Notes: a model not told the origin generated them from the letters alone. A stretch of 64,000 nucleotides of DNA from Thereva unica (GCA_949987705.1 CATLJY010000199.1:1-64000); one strand, 5' to 3'. Counted from the stretch's first letter, positions 31,047 through 42,636 are shown. A program made the numbers and translations.

Positions 31047-31430
31047 GCCGAAAACAATGATATATGTATATTGAATAGGTATGTTATTATTTCGAAATGA
31101 AAATACTATTGAGAATAGCTTTATTCGTTGATCAGAACAGAACAGAAGAGAATTGGACAAACAAGCAATTAAACGTCAAACCTTCCAGAACAACTTTGAA
31201 TAGAAAATCCAATGAAAATCTAATGAACGCTTCCTTGTACTTATTTGTACTGACAAATTCCGTTGTCAAAATTTCACAAACACACCTGTCAAAACCAGAA
31301 AAAACAGCAACAACAAAAAAAATCTTGTCCAAAACAGTCCCTAAAAAAAATCAAAACACTTCCATAAGATGCACACAGCCGCACTCTCGCGCATTCGATT
31401 TGCGTGCACTAACACCCTGTGATCAATTGC

Positions 31431-31964
31431 ATGTAAAATAATTTTAATTTTAATTTAAGTAAATTATTTATGTATTTGTATTTTTACACACGAAATACGA
31501 ATATTTTATGGAACCCCTTCTGCCTGTTTTGCTGTTTTCTTTTTTGCCACTATCTGTCAATTATAAAAAGTATTCTGTTATAAACGTAACAACAATTTAG
31601 CAAACTTATTTGAAACGAACCATGTGCTGTTTCACATGTTTCAAAACCGGCATCTGTTGCTTCATTCTGTGGTGTCAAGGAATTGCTACAGCATGGTTCA
31701 TCCATATTTCCGTTCAATGAGCTTACGGAATCGCCTGCAATATAAAAGTAGTATATATTATATGTGATTTTGGAATGTTATTAACTTTACCTATTGCGTT
31801 ATGTTGTGATGTGTCTACCCCTTGATGAAATGTTTTTGCAGATAGTCGACATCCCAAAATTTCATCCATTTCTGCGAAAAATACACAATCCATCCATCCT
31901 TTCACCACCGCTTTTGTTATTTAGTTTTTTTACACACATGTATTCAGATTTTAAATTCCTCCAC
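31431..31964. other. Unassigned AT-rich sequence
   Basis: About 530 bases, no supported coding frame. I see no terminal repeats that define an element. Confidence 0.45.
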
Positions 31965-32174
31965 TTAACTGCAATCTGTTGTGCCGTTTTGTGACAGAAC
32001 CCTTTGGCCTCCATCTCTGATCACCACCATCTTATATATCTCATTGGCCACCATCTTATATATGTCGCTATTTCTATATCTTTTGCCATCAAGAAATTTC
32101 AAACAATTCTTTTCTTTTATAATATTGATTATGCAAACTGTTTCTTCGTAGCTCCACACATTTCTTTTAGCCAT
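31965..32174 (-). pseudogene. Short SANT/Myb-like DNA-binding frame
   Basis: An ATG at 32174 gives 69 codons starting MAKRNVWSYEETVCIINII, then YRNSDIYKMVANEI. 'W-S-x-E-E-T' followed by helix-forming residues is the first helix pattern of the SANT/Myb-like domain used by Harbinger-type transposons and trihelix proteins. Only about one and a half helices remain. A local direct repeat (CACCATCTTATATAT at about 32027 and 32049) has duplicated a few codons. No nuclease gene of the same type is present. Confidence 0.4.
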
Positions 32175-32305
32175 TTTTATTTTGTTTAGTTGTACAAAAT
32201 AAACGTCACATCGCACCGCAAATGAAAAATCAACAACCATGATTAAATTTCTCTTCTTCTTATCTAAGCCAAAATACACATGCAATTGTCAAGTATTCAA
32301 ACGAG

Positions 32306-32448
32306 TTTACATGATATATTTTCAAGTTAAGTAGGAAAAATTTTGTGATTTACTTGACTCAAGTATACTTGAAGTCAGGACGGGTTTATATGCATGTTTT
32401 GTTACTTCAAACCTACTTAAGTATACTTCAAGTAAGCATGTAAACGTA
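32306..32448. repeat. Imperfect palindrome with GTTTACATG ends
   Basis: A ~143-base segment starts GTTTACATG and ends CATGTAAAC, and has AAGTAGG/CCTACTT inside each end. Internal motifs CAAGTATACTTGAAGT and AAGTATACTTCAAGT are themselves palindromic. It could be a tiny inverted-repeat element or the terminal region of a transposon related to the SANT-like frame next to it. Confidence 0.5.
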
Positions 32449-32706
32449 ATATATTTCACTAACTACGTATACATGTCAAGAAGAAACTCTCCAAATTTGA
32501 AGAAAACCTAAGAAAAGCTGTCAACCGCATCTGAAAACAAAGTATTCGAGAATAAAATGATTGAAGTTAGAGTATGCGCTCTCGGTTGCGTTTACGCTGT
32601 CGATGCGAGTACGCAACAACAGTTGATATTTACCATGTCTCATCAATTTCTGCTCCATAAAACTCATCTTGTGAACTGTTTTGCACCATCAGTTGCTTTC
32701 TGCGAG

Positions 32707-33661
32707 CTACACGTGCGTCTTTTGTACTTTGCAGTGCCCACAAATCTCCTTGGCTGATTCAACGCTCATCCTCCTGCACCGCGTACTCGCGTACCTACAA
32801 TTGATTCCAGGGGCGATTTGAAAATGTTTCATTATGTGCATTATCGCACGCATTCCTTCGTTATAAGAGCTTGCCGCTGAATATGCTGCGATTTTAACTA
32901 TTTGCGGTCCCCTGTGCGAAGTTTTTGGCGCGATTTTCCAGATGAGATTATTCAAACTTTCATTATTATTTTGAGGGAATCCTCCACGACATTTCTCCAA
33001 GAAATCCTTTCTACTCAAATCGGTGTAAATTGGACGAAGAGCATTGACAAGTGTCACATCCATCCGTTTTTCTTTATCATGTTGGAAGTTTTTTAATTGG
33101 CCGAGCGCCTTAGCTATTTGCCATTTACACCACGTTTCAGCTGCGGACACGACTGATGTTGTGGTTTTTTGTCAGTGGAGGAGTAGTGGTGCAACGTTGC
33201 CCAAATAGCATCTTTCATTTTTTTCACAGAATCGTGATTTCTTCTTATTGCTAATCCGTAGAATGTAATGAATTTTGTAATCATTTTTCCTGTCAGTTTT
33301 TTGCGTACTTCCAAACTATGCTTTTCTTTCGTATTTTTTTGAACTGGCGAAATTTCTTTCCCATGCGCTTTTGTACGTGTCCTATGCATTCTCGTTTGTA
33401 TATTTTGTATGATTTCCCGTAAGGTCTTGCTTTTTCGACGTTTGTAAAAGTTTTTGTATCGCCATCTCCAACGTTATCTTTGTACCGAACACCATACTTA
33501 TTTACACTTCTTTGAAACATTTCCGTCATACCATCCACTTCCATCTTCCCTGATGTTCCTTCATGATTCGTAGCGCATTTTTTCTCATGTTCCTTGTACC
33601 ACTCTTCGTATTCAGGAATTTTTTCTTTTCCAACCCATGCAGAACAAGGTTTACAAAACAA
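32707..33661 (-). pseudogene. Mutator-like transposase fragment, frameshifted
   Basis: Three overlapping frames (33293-33661, 33114-33389, 32707-33150) read in order: FCKPCSAWVGKEKIPEYEEW, then CATNHEGTSGKMEVDGMTEM with a candidate catalytic Asp, VGDGDTKTF, then ECIGHVQKRMGKK, then TKFITFYGLAIRRN, then CRGGFPQNNNESLNNLIWKIAPK. This matches the insect protein family described as a Mutator-like transposase domain (recalled as PF20700). The N-terminal half is absent: at 33661 the coding meets the Tc1-like element that starts at 33676. Two or more frameshifts make it inactive. Confidence 0.65.
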
Positions 33662-33675
33662 CCTTTTTGTAATTA

Positions 33676-34982
33676 CAGTGTGTCACAAAAGTATTTAGAC
33701 ACCGAATGTAAAATAAAAATGTTATAAAAAAAACAAGGAATTTGGTAATAAAAATAAAAAACTTTATTTTTCCATTAAATAAACAATTATTCTTCATGAC
33801 TTTGACAAAAATACAATAAAATTGCTGTGCAAATAACATAACGATTTAACAAAGTAAAATACTTAAAAATGTGGGTCACAAAAGTCTTTAGACAAGGATA
33901 GATTTTTACACTATGGGGTTAGTATTTTTAAAATTAATATCTTGTTTGTCTTCCATGGGCTTCTAAAATACATTTTAGGCGGTTTGGCATCGATTTTACT
34001 AAACGTTCAGTTAAAGCGGATCCAATTTTTCCCCATTCTTCAATTATTTGCTGCTTTAATTCTGCTTTGTTCTTAATTCTATGTTTTTTTAAATTTGATT
34101 TTAAAACAGCCCATAGTTGCTCTATGACATTTAAGTCTGGGCTTTGGGCTGGTGTATTTATAACTTTACCGCATTTATAGAGCAACCACGGGCGCACATT
34201 TTCAGCTTTGGGTCGTTATCCTGATAAAACTAAAAATTTTCTAATATACCCATTTTTTCAGCACTTTGCCGTAAATTTTGTTTGAAAATATCGAGATAAC
34301 TGCGCCAAGTCATTCTCTCATCTATAAAAACTAAGTTCCCAACACCGGCAGCCGACATGCAGCCCCATACCATCACGCTTCCCCCACCGTGTTTTACAGT
34401 TGTAACAATGTTTCTACTTTTAAATTCATCGTTTGCTTTTCTCCACACTCACCCATCAGAATTGTTCATATTTATTTTGCACTCATCTGCAATACGAAAA
34501 ATTACGAAATTGGAGAGATTTTGCAAAAGAAAGTCTTGCTAATCTATTCTTTTCACTTAATGCGGGTTTTTTTCTGGCCATTCTACCATGAAAATGTTCT
34601 TTGCGTATGACTCGGCGAATAGTTTCAGCGCTTATATTAATATTGGACACATTTGCAATTAAAGTTTTAACGCGGGGTGCACTAATTTTTGGGTCTTGTT
34701 TCACTTGTCGCAAAATGAAATGTTTATCCCTCGCTGTAAGAAGCGTCGGTCGTCCATTTCGGGCTTTATTTTCGATACGCCCCTCATTTTTATATCGATT
34801 AATAATATTATACACCGTTGCTCGGCAAATGCCCATGATATGGGCTATTTCTATTGTAGATTTCTTTTCAAGAAATAGCCTCAAAACTTTGCTCCTTATA
34901 TCTATTGAGGTTTCTTTGGTTTTATTACTCATTTCGCGAATTTTCCTTAAAAGTACACTTTAAATTTAACAAATAACTGTTA
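33676..34982 (-). mobile_element. Tc1-like transposon, one end lost
   Basis: The left end is CAGTGTGTCACAAAAGTATT, preceded by TA (33674-33675), the Tc1 target. A related motif GTCACAAAAGTCTTTAGACA recurs at 33875, so the ends are of the inverted-repeat/direct-repeat type. The transposase reads on the minus strand. No matching right inverted repeat is visible before 34983, where a Helitron 3' end begins, so the Helitron most likely inserted in the 5' region and displaced the other end. The element lies in the Mutator-like relic. Confidence 0.8.
33934..34932 (-). pseudogene. Tc1-like transposase (DD34E), broken
   Basis: An ATG at 34932 begins MSNKTKETSIDIRSKVLRL, followed by a paired-like helix-turn-helix (TIEIAHIMGICRATVYNIINRY), a GRP linker motif (RNGRPTLL) and a second helix-turn-helix. 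A frameshift near 34483 precedes the first catalytic Asp (IADEC), and a TGA follows a few codons later. VKHGGGSVMVWGCMS and the second Asp segment (QDNDPK) are in two further frames. SPDLNVIEQLW carries the Glu in 33934-34197. All three acidic residues are still present but the frame is broken at least three times. Confidence 0.85.
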
Positions 34983-37900
34983 CTAGTAACGCCTGTTGTC
35001 GATATTCGACCAAATTTATTCTAAGAAAGAATAAAATTAAACGTAAGTTATTTTTACTGAAAAAAGCATATGTACATATATGAAACTGGAATGCACCACC
35101 GACCCACCGAATTTTTTAAGTTAGCTTGCCTAAAGAAAAAAAACATATATTGCGTTCCACCACTCTATTGTAAGATGTTTTCGCGGCAGGAAATTTAATA
35201 AGAATTTATGGGTCAACGATTTCATTAAAAACAATATTTTTAGTAAACAGCCTATCATTATTAAGCAAATGACCCTGTTCAGAAGAATGTGAAATATAAA
35301 ATTTCAATGCATCAAATGAACGAACTCGACTGGCTGCTACATACAACTGACCATGTGTAAATACCGGTTGCCGTAATAGTATTCCGACCTTTTGAAATGT
35401 TTGCCCCTGCGATTTGTTAATGGTCATAGCAAAGGCAGGAATGATTGGAAATTGAGTGCGCTCAAAGTCAAATGGCAATAGTGTACCGGAGTACGTCAAA
35501 CGAATGCGAGGAATTAAAAGTCTCTTTCCGCTCGTAACTCCAGTCAAAACCTCGCAGTCCAATGAACTTCTATGCATTTGTTTGATTCTCATTCTTGTAC
35601 CATTTACCAATCCTTTCGCTGTATTCAAATTTCGTATTAGTAATACGATACAATTGATCTTTAATTCCAATTTATGAGGTGGCAAACCACTAACATTCAA
35701 TGAATTTAAAAATTCAACGGGGAAATCAGTGACCCGACAAACATCATCACAAATAATTCTATCACAGCTATAATAGGCTTTAACTTGCCCTGGTATTTGG
35801 TTCAAAATATCCGAATTAATTAATGAACAATCTTCATTTCTCGGAGCTAATATGGCGGAATTTAAAATATTATTATTTTCAATAGTTGATGAAATATCAC
35901 CAAAAACATCTCGAATAATGTTGCTCGGTTCACCAATTAAATTCTGTGGGATTTCAATCAAATCTCTACCCAATTCATTAAAATTTTGCAATGCCCCATT
36001 TCCAAGTAATTTAAGAAATTCAACAAATTCGACTTCATGTGGCAGCGCTCGCATGTTCTGATTTAAAGCAAAATGTCGAAATTGCGGGTATAAGTTCCAC
36101 GAAAAAATGCAATTTTCAATTAATTCGCTACGTGAACCATGAGGAAGGACAGGCAAAATTTGCCGAAAATCTCCACATAATAAAATAGTTTTGCCACCGA
36201 AGGGTTTGTTTCTATTTTCAACATGGCTTAGATCATTTAATAATCGATCAATGGCCTTCAAGGCATTAAGTGGACACATTGATATTTCATCAATAATAAT
36301 TAATGAAGCGGATTTTATGAAATTTGCTTGATTACTATTAAGTGATACACCGGACACTGAATTCTCTAAAATTGGAATTGGTAATTTAAATACATTATGT
36401 AATGTTCGGCCATTAATAAGTAGAGTTGAAGCAATTCCACTAAAGGCAGTAGAAATACAAACTAAATTGAGAGAATGTAATTTGTGTATAAGCGCTGTTT
36501 GAACAAAAGTTTTACCACAGCCTGCATGGGCTGTTACCACAAATACATTCATACCGGTGTCATGATGCGTTACTTCACGCAAAACCGTGTCTATAACATT
36601 ACGTTGTTCATTATTTGCAACATCATAAAACTCAGCAAAAATAAAAGCAGCTTCATCTGCATCAAATTCATACATAATTCTAAAATCTTGCACATGCAAT
36701 GGTGTTGGAAGACCAACTTGTTGACACGATGTATTATGTGACATAAATATTTCTTCTAATTCAAGTAAGGCCAAATTGAATGAATCATTTTCATTATGAT
36801 TTCGGACAAAATCTTCACTCAAATCTGTTTTGAATTCTTCCCATAATGCTAATGCATTCCCAGGAAAATTCAATGCACAAATGAACCCAAACAATTCTCT
36901 TAGTTGCTTCGGTGTTCTGAATTGAACGGCTTCTAATAAACAATGGCGCCACTCTTCATCATTTGAAGCAATCCCCCGCGCGTGACATGCAGCAAAAAAT
37001 GTCGGATATAAAACATGTTCGTAAGCTCTCAAATCATCAAAATTTTTAGGGCCACGCACATGAAGTAATAATAAACGCAAATGAAATAGTTCTATATTTT
37101 TCGGCGAAACAACATATAATCGTGAAATTACTTTTTCGCCTCCACGTTTGCGCTTTTGCCATCTCTTTCCATTATCAATCCATACATAATGTAATGGTAC
37201 TTCAGTGTACAATAAATTATTGGCATCATTATCAATTGAATTCAAATTGAAAAATGCTAATAATTTTGTTTCCCTAACATTAGCAACCGCTTGTTCTTCT
37301 TGTCCATGTCTGTAGTACACATTTTGTCTATTAGGTAAATGGCAATCAAGCCTAATTATCGAATGTGTTTGATAATGCATTGGAAATTCAAATATTCTCC
37401 AACATGCTTCAGTAGAACCAACAAAACGTCCACTCAAAAAATTCTGAATTTCATCAATTTCCAACACACCATTAATTTCATTATTAACAACCCCAACCCC
37501 TAAAACAGCGCAATCATATCCCTTGTAAATATACTTGTAAATATATTTTACACTTTTAGCTGTACATATTTCTACGTTAATGTGACAGTTAAGTTTGGCC
37601 AAGAGATATGGATTATACGGGACAACGTACCGATTGTCAACTGAATTCCCTCGGACCTCAACACTCACACCGTTATCTCTTCTTCTATAAACGGGGTAGC
37701 CATTAATAGAGTCAATAGTTTGTTCAGAGAAATCTTTGGGGAAATTTTTAATACATTTGCCATCTCTCATACAAACAGAATGAGGATTTAAATGACCACA
37801 CGGTCCGTGAATCATATGATTTACCACGAATTCATATAGCTTTGGATGTGTGTTTATGTTCGGAATTTCGGCACTAACTACTTTATCTATATCATTCACT

Positions 37901-38218
37901 CCACGTAATTCATCGTTTTTAGTTAATGTGACCAAAATGTGTGCATGAGGCAGACCTCTCTTTTGGAATTCAATAGTATAAATCAAAGCTTCAACTTTAC
38001 CAAATATATACTTATTGATGATGCAATCAATTAATTCTTTTAATTTCAACTTAAAAACTCTAACAACAATATCCGGACGAAAATTAGAGCTTTCAACATT
38101 ATCAATGGACTCAATAATTTCCGGCCAACGTGGATTGCAAGTCATGGTTATGAATAATGAAGGTTTGCCAAAATGTTGAACAATTGACATAGCATTGTGG
38201 CGATGTATACACTTACTT
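34983..38218 (-). mobile_element. Autonomous-type Helitron, 5' end lost
   Basis: On the minus strand the 3' end is CTAG (34983-34986) followed by T. It is preceded by the perfect hairpin GTCGATATTCGAC (34998-35010, 5-bp stem, 3-base loop), the classical Helitron terminus. The body is a Rep-helicase frame. The 5' part is replaced at about 38218 by an LTR fragment, so the TC start and the N-terminus of the protein are not in the window. Confidence 0.8.
35206..38215 (-). CDS. Helitron Rep-helicase (N-terminally truncated)
   Basis: About 1,000 codons are uninterrupted, ending at TAA near 35206. Rep part: FGKPSLFITMTCNPRWPEI, the HUH motif RGLPHAHILVTL, then VCMRDGKCIKNFPK and the tyrosine region CTAKSVKYIYKYIYKGYD. 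A Pif1-type helicase follows: Walker A VTAHAGCGKTF, Walker B LIIIDEISM, LLCGDFRQILPVLPHG, and near the end AFAMTINKSQGQT and LYVAASRVRS. The extreme left codons (38219-38238) derive from the adjoining LTR and are not original. The missing N-terminus makes autonomous activity of this copy unlikely, yet the open frame indicates recent origin. Confidence 0.9.
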
Positions 38219-38447
38219 TGTTCTAGTACAAATAACAATTCTTCCAGTAGAACTCTTCTTCTGGTACAACATAAAGATAACGATATTTCCGGTAGCTCTT
38301 CTTCCTGTTACCTCGAGCCAGATAAGTGTACGCACGCACTCCCTCACTGGGTATTCTTAATATATCAAATAAACCATTATTATTATCATTATTATATGTG
38401 GTGCGTTTCATTTATATAATACCCCACATAATTGGTGACCCCGAACG
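38219..38447 (+). mobile_element. LTR fragment with tRNA-Trp-type primer site
   Basis: A TG at 38219 and CA ending 38428 could bound a ~210-base LTR containing AATAAA (38375 region). Five bases later is TGGTGACCCCGAACG (38433-38447). That is almost the primer site of the CsRn1-like element at 50240 (TGGTGACCCCGACG). It is inserted in the Helitron Rep-helicase gene. No second LTR or gag/pol is seen before the next element at 39453. Confidence 0.5.
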
Positions 38448-39452
38448 AAAAATCAGAAAAATCAAAAAAAAAGTATCAATGTAAAAAGGTAACCATGTGC
38501 CCACGGAAAGGTAACAAAATTGAACCCCCATATGAGGTATAATTCCATCTAAAAAGAAAACTTAAAACAGTAGCATGGCAACAAATAATGTAAAAGTGCA
38601 TAAAAAAATTCAACCAATAAAAATTACAACAATGGTGATAACAGTGGCTTTCAACTAGCGATAGAAATCGCATCGAGATCAGTGATCTAGAACCCGGCGT
38701 GACAATTTGTTTTAATACGACCGCATTTAATTTCTTGAAAGTTAATATTTCGCCTTACTTAATTACGGTTCAAACTTTGGAATTTTTAGTGAAATATTAT
38801 GTGGTCCTAATTTATTTTAATATTCTTCCCTATAATAATTAATAAAAATCCATGCAAGCATGCACAATAGTGTTTAAAATAAGAACAAAGAGAAAACAAA
38901 ATACAAGTGAATAGAAAATAACAGTAACGGCGATGCACAGTGTTTTTTTTTCTCCTCTTGCCCTTTGCAAAACTGAAATAATCGTGATAAAATACGCTTA
39001 ATTTTTGTATGCAAAAGTCAAATAAAATAAATTAAAATAAAATGCGAAAATATTGAGAGGGTTGAAAGTTTTTTTTTTAGAACGTTTTCATTGTCACAAT
39101 CGTTTATCTTTCCCAATTTCGAAGACATTTAATGAAATTATAGAATGGAGAGAACGACGTCGAGCCAATCACCTGGAACTGGAAACATATATAAGTATGT
39201 ATATAGAGAATTTAACAGAGGTTCTCCGGCTAACGATCATCCACAGGACTAAATCATAAGTTAAGCATAATTTATATCGTAAACCAATATAAAATATAAT
39301 AGAAAAGTGGAAAGGAGAAAGTGTCAGAACTGGGTACCTGAGTGAGTAGTGCTTTTACATCATTCTTCGATACAACAATTTATTTTTTTCTATATACCAC
39401 AATACATATATTTTATATACATATTTTTATATATATTATACATATGTACATA
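38448..39452. other. Unassigned sequence downstream of the primer site
   Basis: About 1 kb of AT-rich DNA, possibly the leader of the LTR element whose primer site is at 38433. The longest frame (39053-39259, 68 codons) is not recognised. TA-rich runs fill 39395-39450. Confidence 0.4.
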
Positions 39453-39483
39453 TCCTTACTAATATTATAAATGCGAAAGTAAC

Positions 39484-39540
<57 letters not shown>

Positions 39541-42358
39541 TACGCTTTCACGCCTAAACCACTAAACCGATTTTGATGAAATTTGCAACAGACATAGTTT
39601 AGACCTTGGAGACGGACATAGGCTACTTTTTATGGAGAACGAAAGGGTTGAAGGGGGTGAAATGGGGTTCAATAAGTTGCAAGGGGATTTTTTTCTATTG
39701 TATAAAAAGTAACTGACTGACAGACAACGCACAACTTAAACCGCTAGAGCTAAAGGGCTGAAATTTTGACTGTGCATCCCTATAATGGCGTGGACATCCA
39801 CTAAAAAGCGATTTTTCGAAATTCATCCCCTAAGGAGGTGAAATGGGGTTTATCCAAACCGCTGGAGCTATAGGGCTGAAATTTGGACAGTGCATCCCTA
39901 TAATGACGTTTACATCCACTAAAAAACGATTTTTTGAAATTCATCCCCTAAGGGGGTGAAATGGGGTTTATCCAAACCGTTGGAGCTATAGGGCTGAAAT
40001 TTTGACAGTGCATCCCTATAATGGCGTGGACATCCACTAAGAAGCGATTTTTCGAAATTCATCCCCTAAGGGGGTGAAATGGGGTTTATCCAAACCGTTG
40101 GAGCTATAGGGCTGAAATTTTGACAGTGCATCCCTATAATGGCGTGGACATCCACTAAGAAACGATTTTTCGAAATCCATCCCCTAAGGGGGTGAAATGG
40201 GGTTTATCCAAACCGCTGGAGCTATAGGGCTGAAATTTGGACAGTGCATCCCTATAATGACGTTTACATCCACTAAAAAACGATTTTTTGAAATTCATCC
40301 CCTAAGGGGGTGAAATGGGGTTTATCCAAACCGTTGGAGCTATAGGGCTGAAATTTTGACAGTGCATCCCTATAATGGCGTGGACATCCACTAAGAAGCG
40401 ATTTTTCGAAATTCATCCCCTAAGGGGGTGAAATGGGGTTTACCCAAACCGCTGGAGCTATAGGGCTGAAATTTTGACAGTGCATCCCTATAATGACGTT
40501 TACATCCACTAAAAAGCGATTTTTCGAAATTCATCCCCTAAGGGGGTGAAATGGGGTTTATCCAAACCGTTGGAGCTATAGGGCTGAAATTTTGACAGTG
40601 CATCCCTATAATGGCGTGGACATCCACTAAGAAGCGATTTTTCGAAATTCTTCCCCTAAGGGGGTGAAATGGGGTTTATCCAAACCGTTGGAGTTATAGG
40701 GCTGAAATTTTGACAGTGCATCCCTATAATGGCGTGGACATCCACTAAGAAACGATTTTTCGAAATTCATCCCCTAAGGGGGTGAAATGGGGTTTATCCA
40801 AACCGTTGGAGCCATAGGGCTGAAATTTTGACAGTGCATCCCTATAATGGCGTGGACATCCACTAAGAAGCGATTTTTCGAAATCCATCCCCTAAGCGGG
40901 TTTACCCAAACCACTGGAGCTATAGGGCTGAAAGTTTGACAGTGCATCCCTATAATGACGTTTACATCCACTAAAAAGCGATTTTTCGAAATTCATTCCC
41001 TAAGGGGGTGAAATAGGGGTTTATCCAAACCGTTGGAGCTATACGGCTGAAATTTTGACAGTGCATCTCTATAATGGCGTGGACATCCACTATAAAGCAA
41101 TTTTTCGAAATTCATCCCTTAAGGGGGTGAAATAGGGTTTATCCAAACCGCTGGAGCTATAGAATTGAAATTGTAACAGTGCATCCCTATAATGACGTGG
41201 ACATCACTAAAGAGCGATTTTTCGAAATTCATCCCCTAAGGGTGTGAAATGGGGTTTATACAAACCCCTAAAGCTATACGGCTGAAATTTTGATAGTGCA
41301 TCCCTATAATGACGTTTACATCCACTAAAGAGCGATTTTTCGAAATTCATCCCCTAAGGGTGTGAAATGGGGTTTTTACAAACCGCTAAAGCTATAGGGC
41401 TGAAATTTGGACAGTGCATCTCTATAATGGAGTGGACATCCACTATAAAGCGATTTTTCGAAATTCATCCCCTAAGGGGGTGAAATGGGGTTTATCCAAA
41501 CCGCTGGAGCTATAGGGCTGAAATTTTGACAGTGCATCCCCTTAATGACGTGGACATCCACTAAGAAGCGATTTTTCGAAATTTATCCCCTAATGGGGTG
41601 AAATGGGAATAACCCACACCGCTGAAGCTGGAGGGCTCTAATTTTGACCGTGCATCACTACAATGACGTGGGCATCCACTTAGGGACGGTTGAAATTTAT
41701 CCCCTAAGGGGGTTAAATGGGGTTAAGCCAAACCGCTGGAGCTAAACGGCTGAAATTTTGACAGTGCATCGTGGACATTTACTAAGAAGCGATTTTTCGA
41801 AATTCATCCCCTAAAGGGGTAAAATTTGGTTTACCAAACTACTGGAACTACAGGGTTGAAATTTGAACAGTGCATCCCTATAATGACATGGACATCCACT
41901 AAGAGGAGAGTACTCGAAATTCATCACCTAAGGGGATGAAATGGGGTTAACCCAAACCTCTGAAGCTGAAGGGCTGAAATTTTGACAGTGCATCCCTATA
42001 ATCACGTAGAAATGAATGACTCGAAATTCACTTTATTTAATATTCATTTGCGATTGCTTCATAATTTCTTACATCCACGTAAATAGGCGAACAAACTTAA
42101 CGAACGTTCGTCAAACCCTAAAATGTCACTTTTCTTGATGACATATACATGCCAATCTACTTTAAAACTTGCAGATTTGTTGAGGAGAGGTGATATTCGC
42201 AGTAATTTGTTTACCATATTTATTAAAAAAATGCACTATAATAAACCCTTTTTAGGGATAATAACAGCTGACTTTTTTGTTGGTTTTTTTTTAAGGAAAA
42301 CATTGCACATAATAAACAGTTTTTAAAGGCGTTGCAAGGCACGCGGGTTTTATGCTAG
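39453..42358 (+). mobile_element. Non-autonomous Helitron with 118-bp array, copy 1
   Basis: It starts TCCTTACTAATATTATAAA after A and ends GGGTTTTATGCTAG (CTAG at 42355-42358) before T, so it is an A/T insertion without target duplication. A (CTGT)n block (39485-39540) and the phrase TTACGCTTTCACGCCTAAAC follow the head. This is the layout of the MINE/Lep1-type Helitrons widespread in insects (recalled). The body is a tandem array of 118-bp units; there is no coding capacity. A second, almost identical copy starts at 47807. Confidence 0.8.
39719..42010. repeat. 118-bp tandem repeat array (about 19 units)
   Basis: Successive landmarks GCATCCCTATAATG at 39774, 39892 and 40010 give a period of 118 bases. 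Each unit has GGGGTTTATCCAAACCG, GGAGCTATAGGGCTGAAATT, TTGACAGTGCATCCCTATAA, GGACATCCACTAA, GCGATTTTTCGAAATTCATC and CCCTAAGGGGGTGAAAT. Central units differ at few bases; the last five or six are more diverged. The CCCCTAAGGGGG step is a short palindrome in each unit. Some units form chance frames, such as a 65-codon one at 40774-40971. Confidence 0.95.
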
Positions 42359-42636
42359 TTTTTAATAAATTGGAAACCAAATTAGCAAAAAACACCACTA
42401 GTACAGAAAAAATAGTAAAAATAGCGGAAATGATTGGGTACAGGCTGAAAATTGGCACAGAACTTCCTTTGGTGGAGAAGAAGATACAATCACGAACTGT
42501 ATCAGTTGTAAAAGTTATTAATGATAATGATAATAAATTTCTATTTATACCCACCCACTTTAAAACATTTTTTATAGGCACTGGAACCTCAAATCCCACA
42601 AACAAAAATGTGGCGACAAATGCCTTGTCACCGTAA
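42352..42636 (+). CDS. Unrecognised 94-codon frame
   Basis: The ATG at 42352 lies in the last bases of the Helitron, so the natural start must have been elsewhere. The frame reads KLETKLAKNTTSTEKIVKIA, then VEKKIQSRTVSVVKVIND and FLFIPTHFKTFFIGTG and ends at TAA 42634-42636. Its composition looks protein-like (mixed charged/hydrophobic), and it may be the 3' remnant of a gene cut by the Helitron. I do not recognise it. Confidence 0.2.
   Translation: MLVFNKLETKLAKNTTSTEKIVKIAEMIGYRLKIGTELPLVEKKIQSRTVSVVKVINDNDNKFLFIPTHFKTFFIGTGTSNPTNKNVATNALSP

Larger units (their letters stand above)
26749..31430 (-). mobile_element. CR1/Jockey-superfamily LINE copy B, complete-looking
   Basis: A minus-strand element of about 4.7 kb comprises a ~380-base 5' leader (31047-31430, outer edge approximate), ORF1 with a PHD-type zinc finger, ORF2 with endonuclease and RT, and a short 3' UTR. 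The UTR ends in the family terminus at 26749 and a TA-rich tract. Both ORFs are uninterrupted, unlike copy A. It has no RNase H, which fits the CR1/Jockey group more than the I group. I cannot define a target duplication because the 3' side is TA-rich. Confidence 0.85.

Noticed and set aside
38216..38238. N-terminal residues of the Helitron frame as a natural start
   Set aside because: The first codons come from the adjoining LTR fragment and start at TTG; the original N-terminus is missing.
40774..40971. 65-codon frame on the minus strand, identical at 49108-49305
   Set aside because: It is a chance frame inside the 118-bp repeat; identity of the two copies reflects the repeat, not protein selection.
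39719..42010. Regular 118-bp repeats considered as a CRISPR-like array
   Set aside because: Units are contiguous with no unique spacers, lie inside a Helitron in insect DNA, and have no associated genes.
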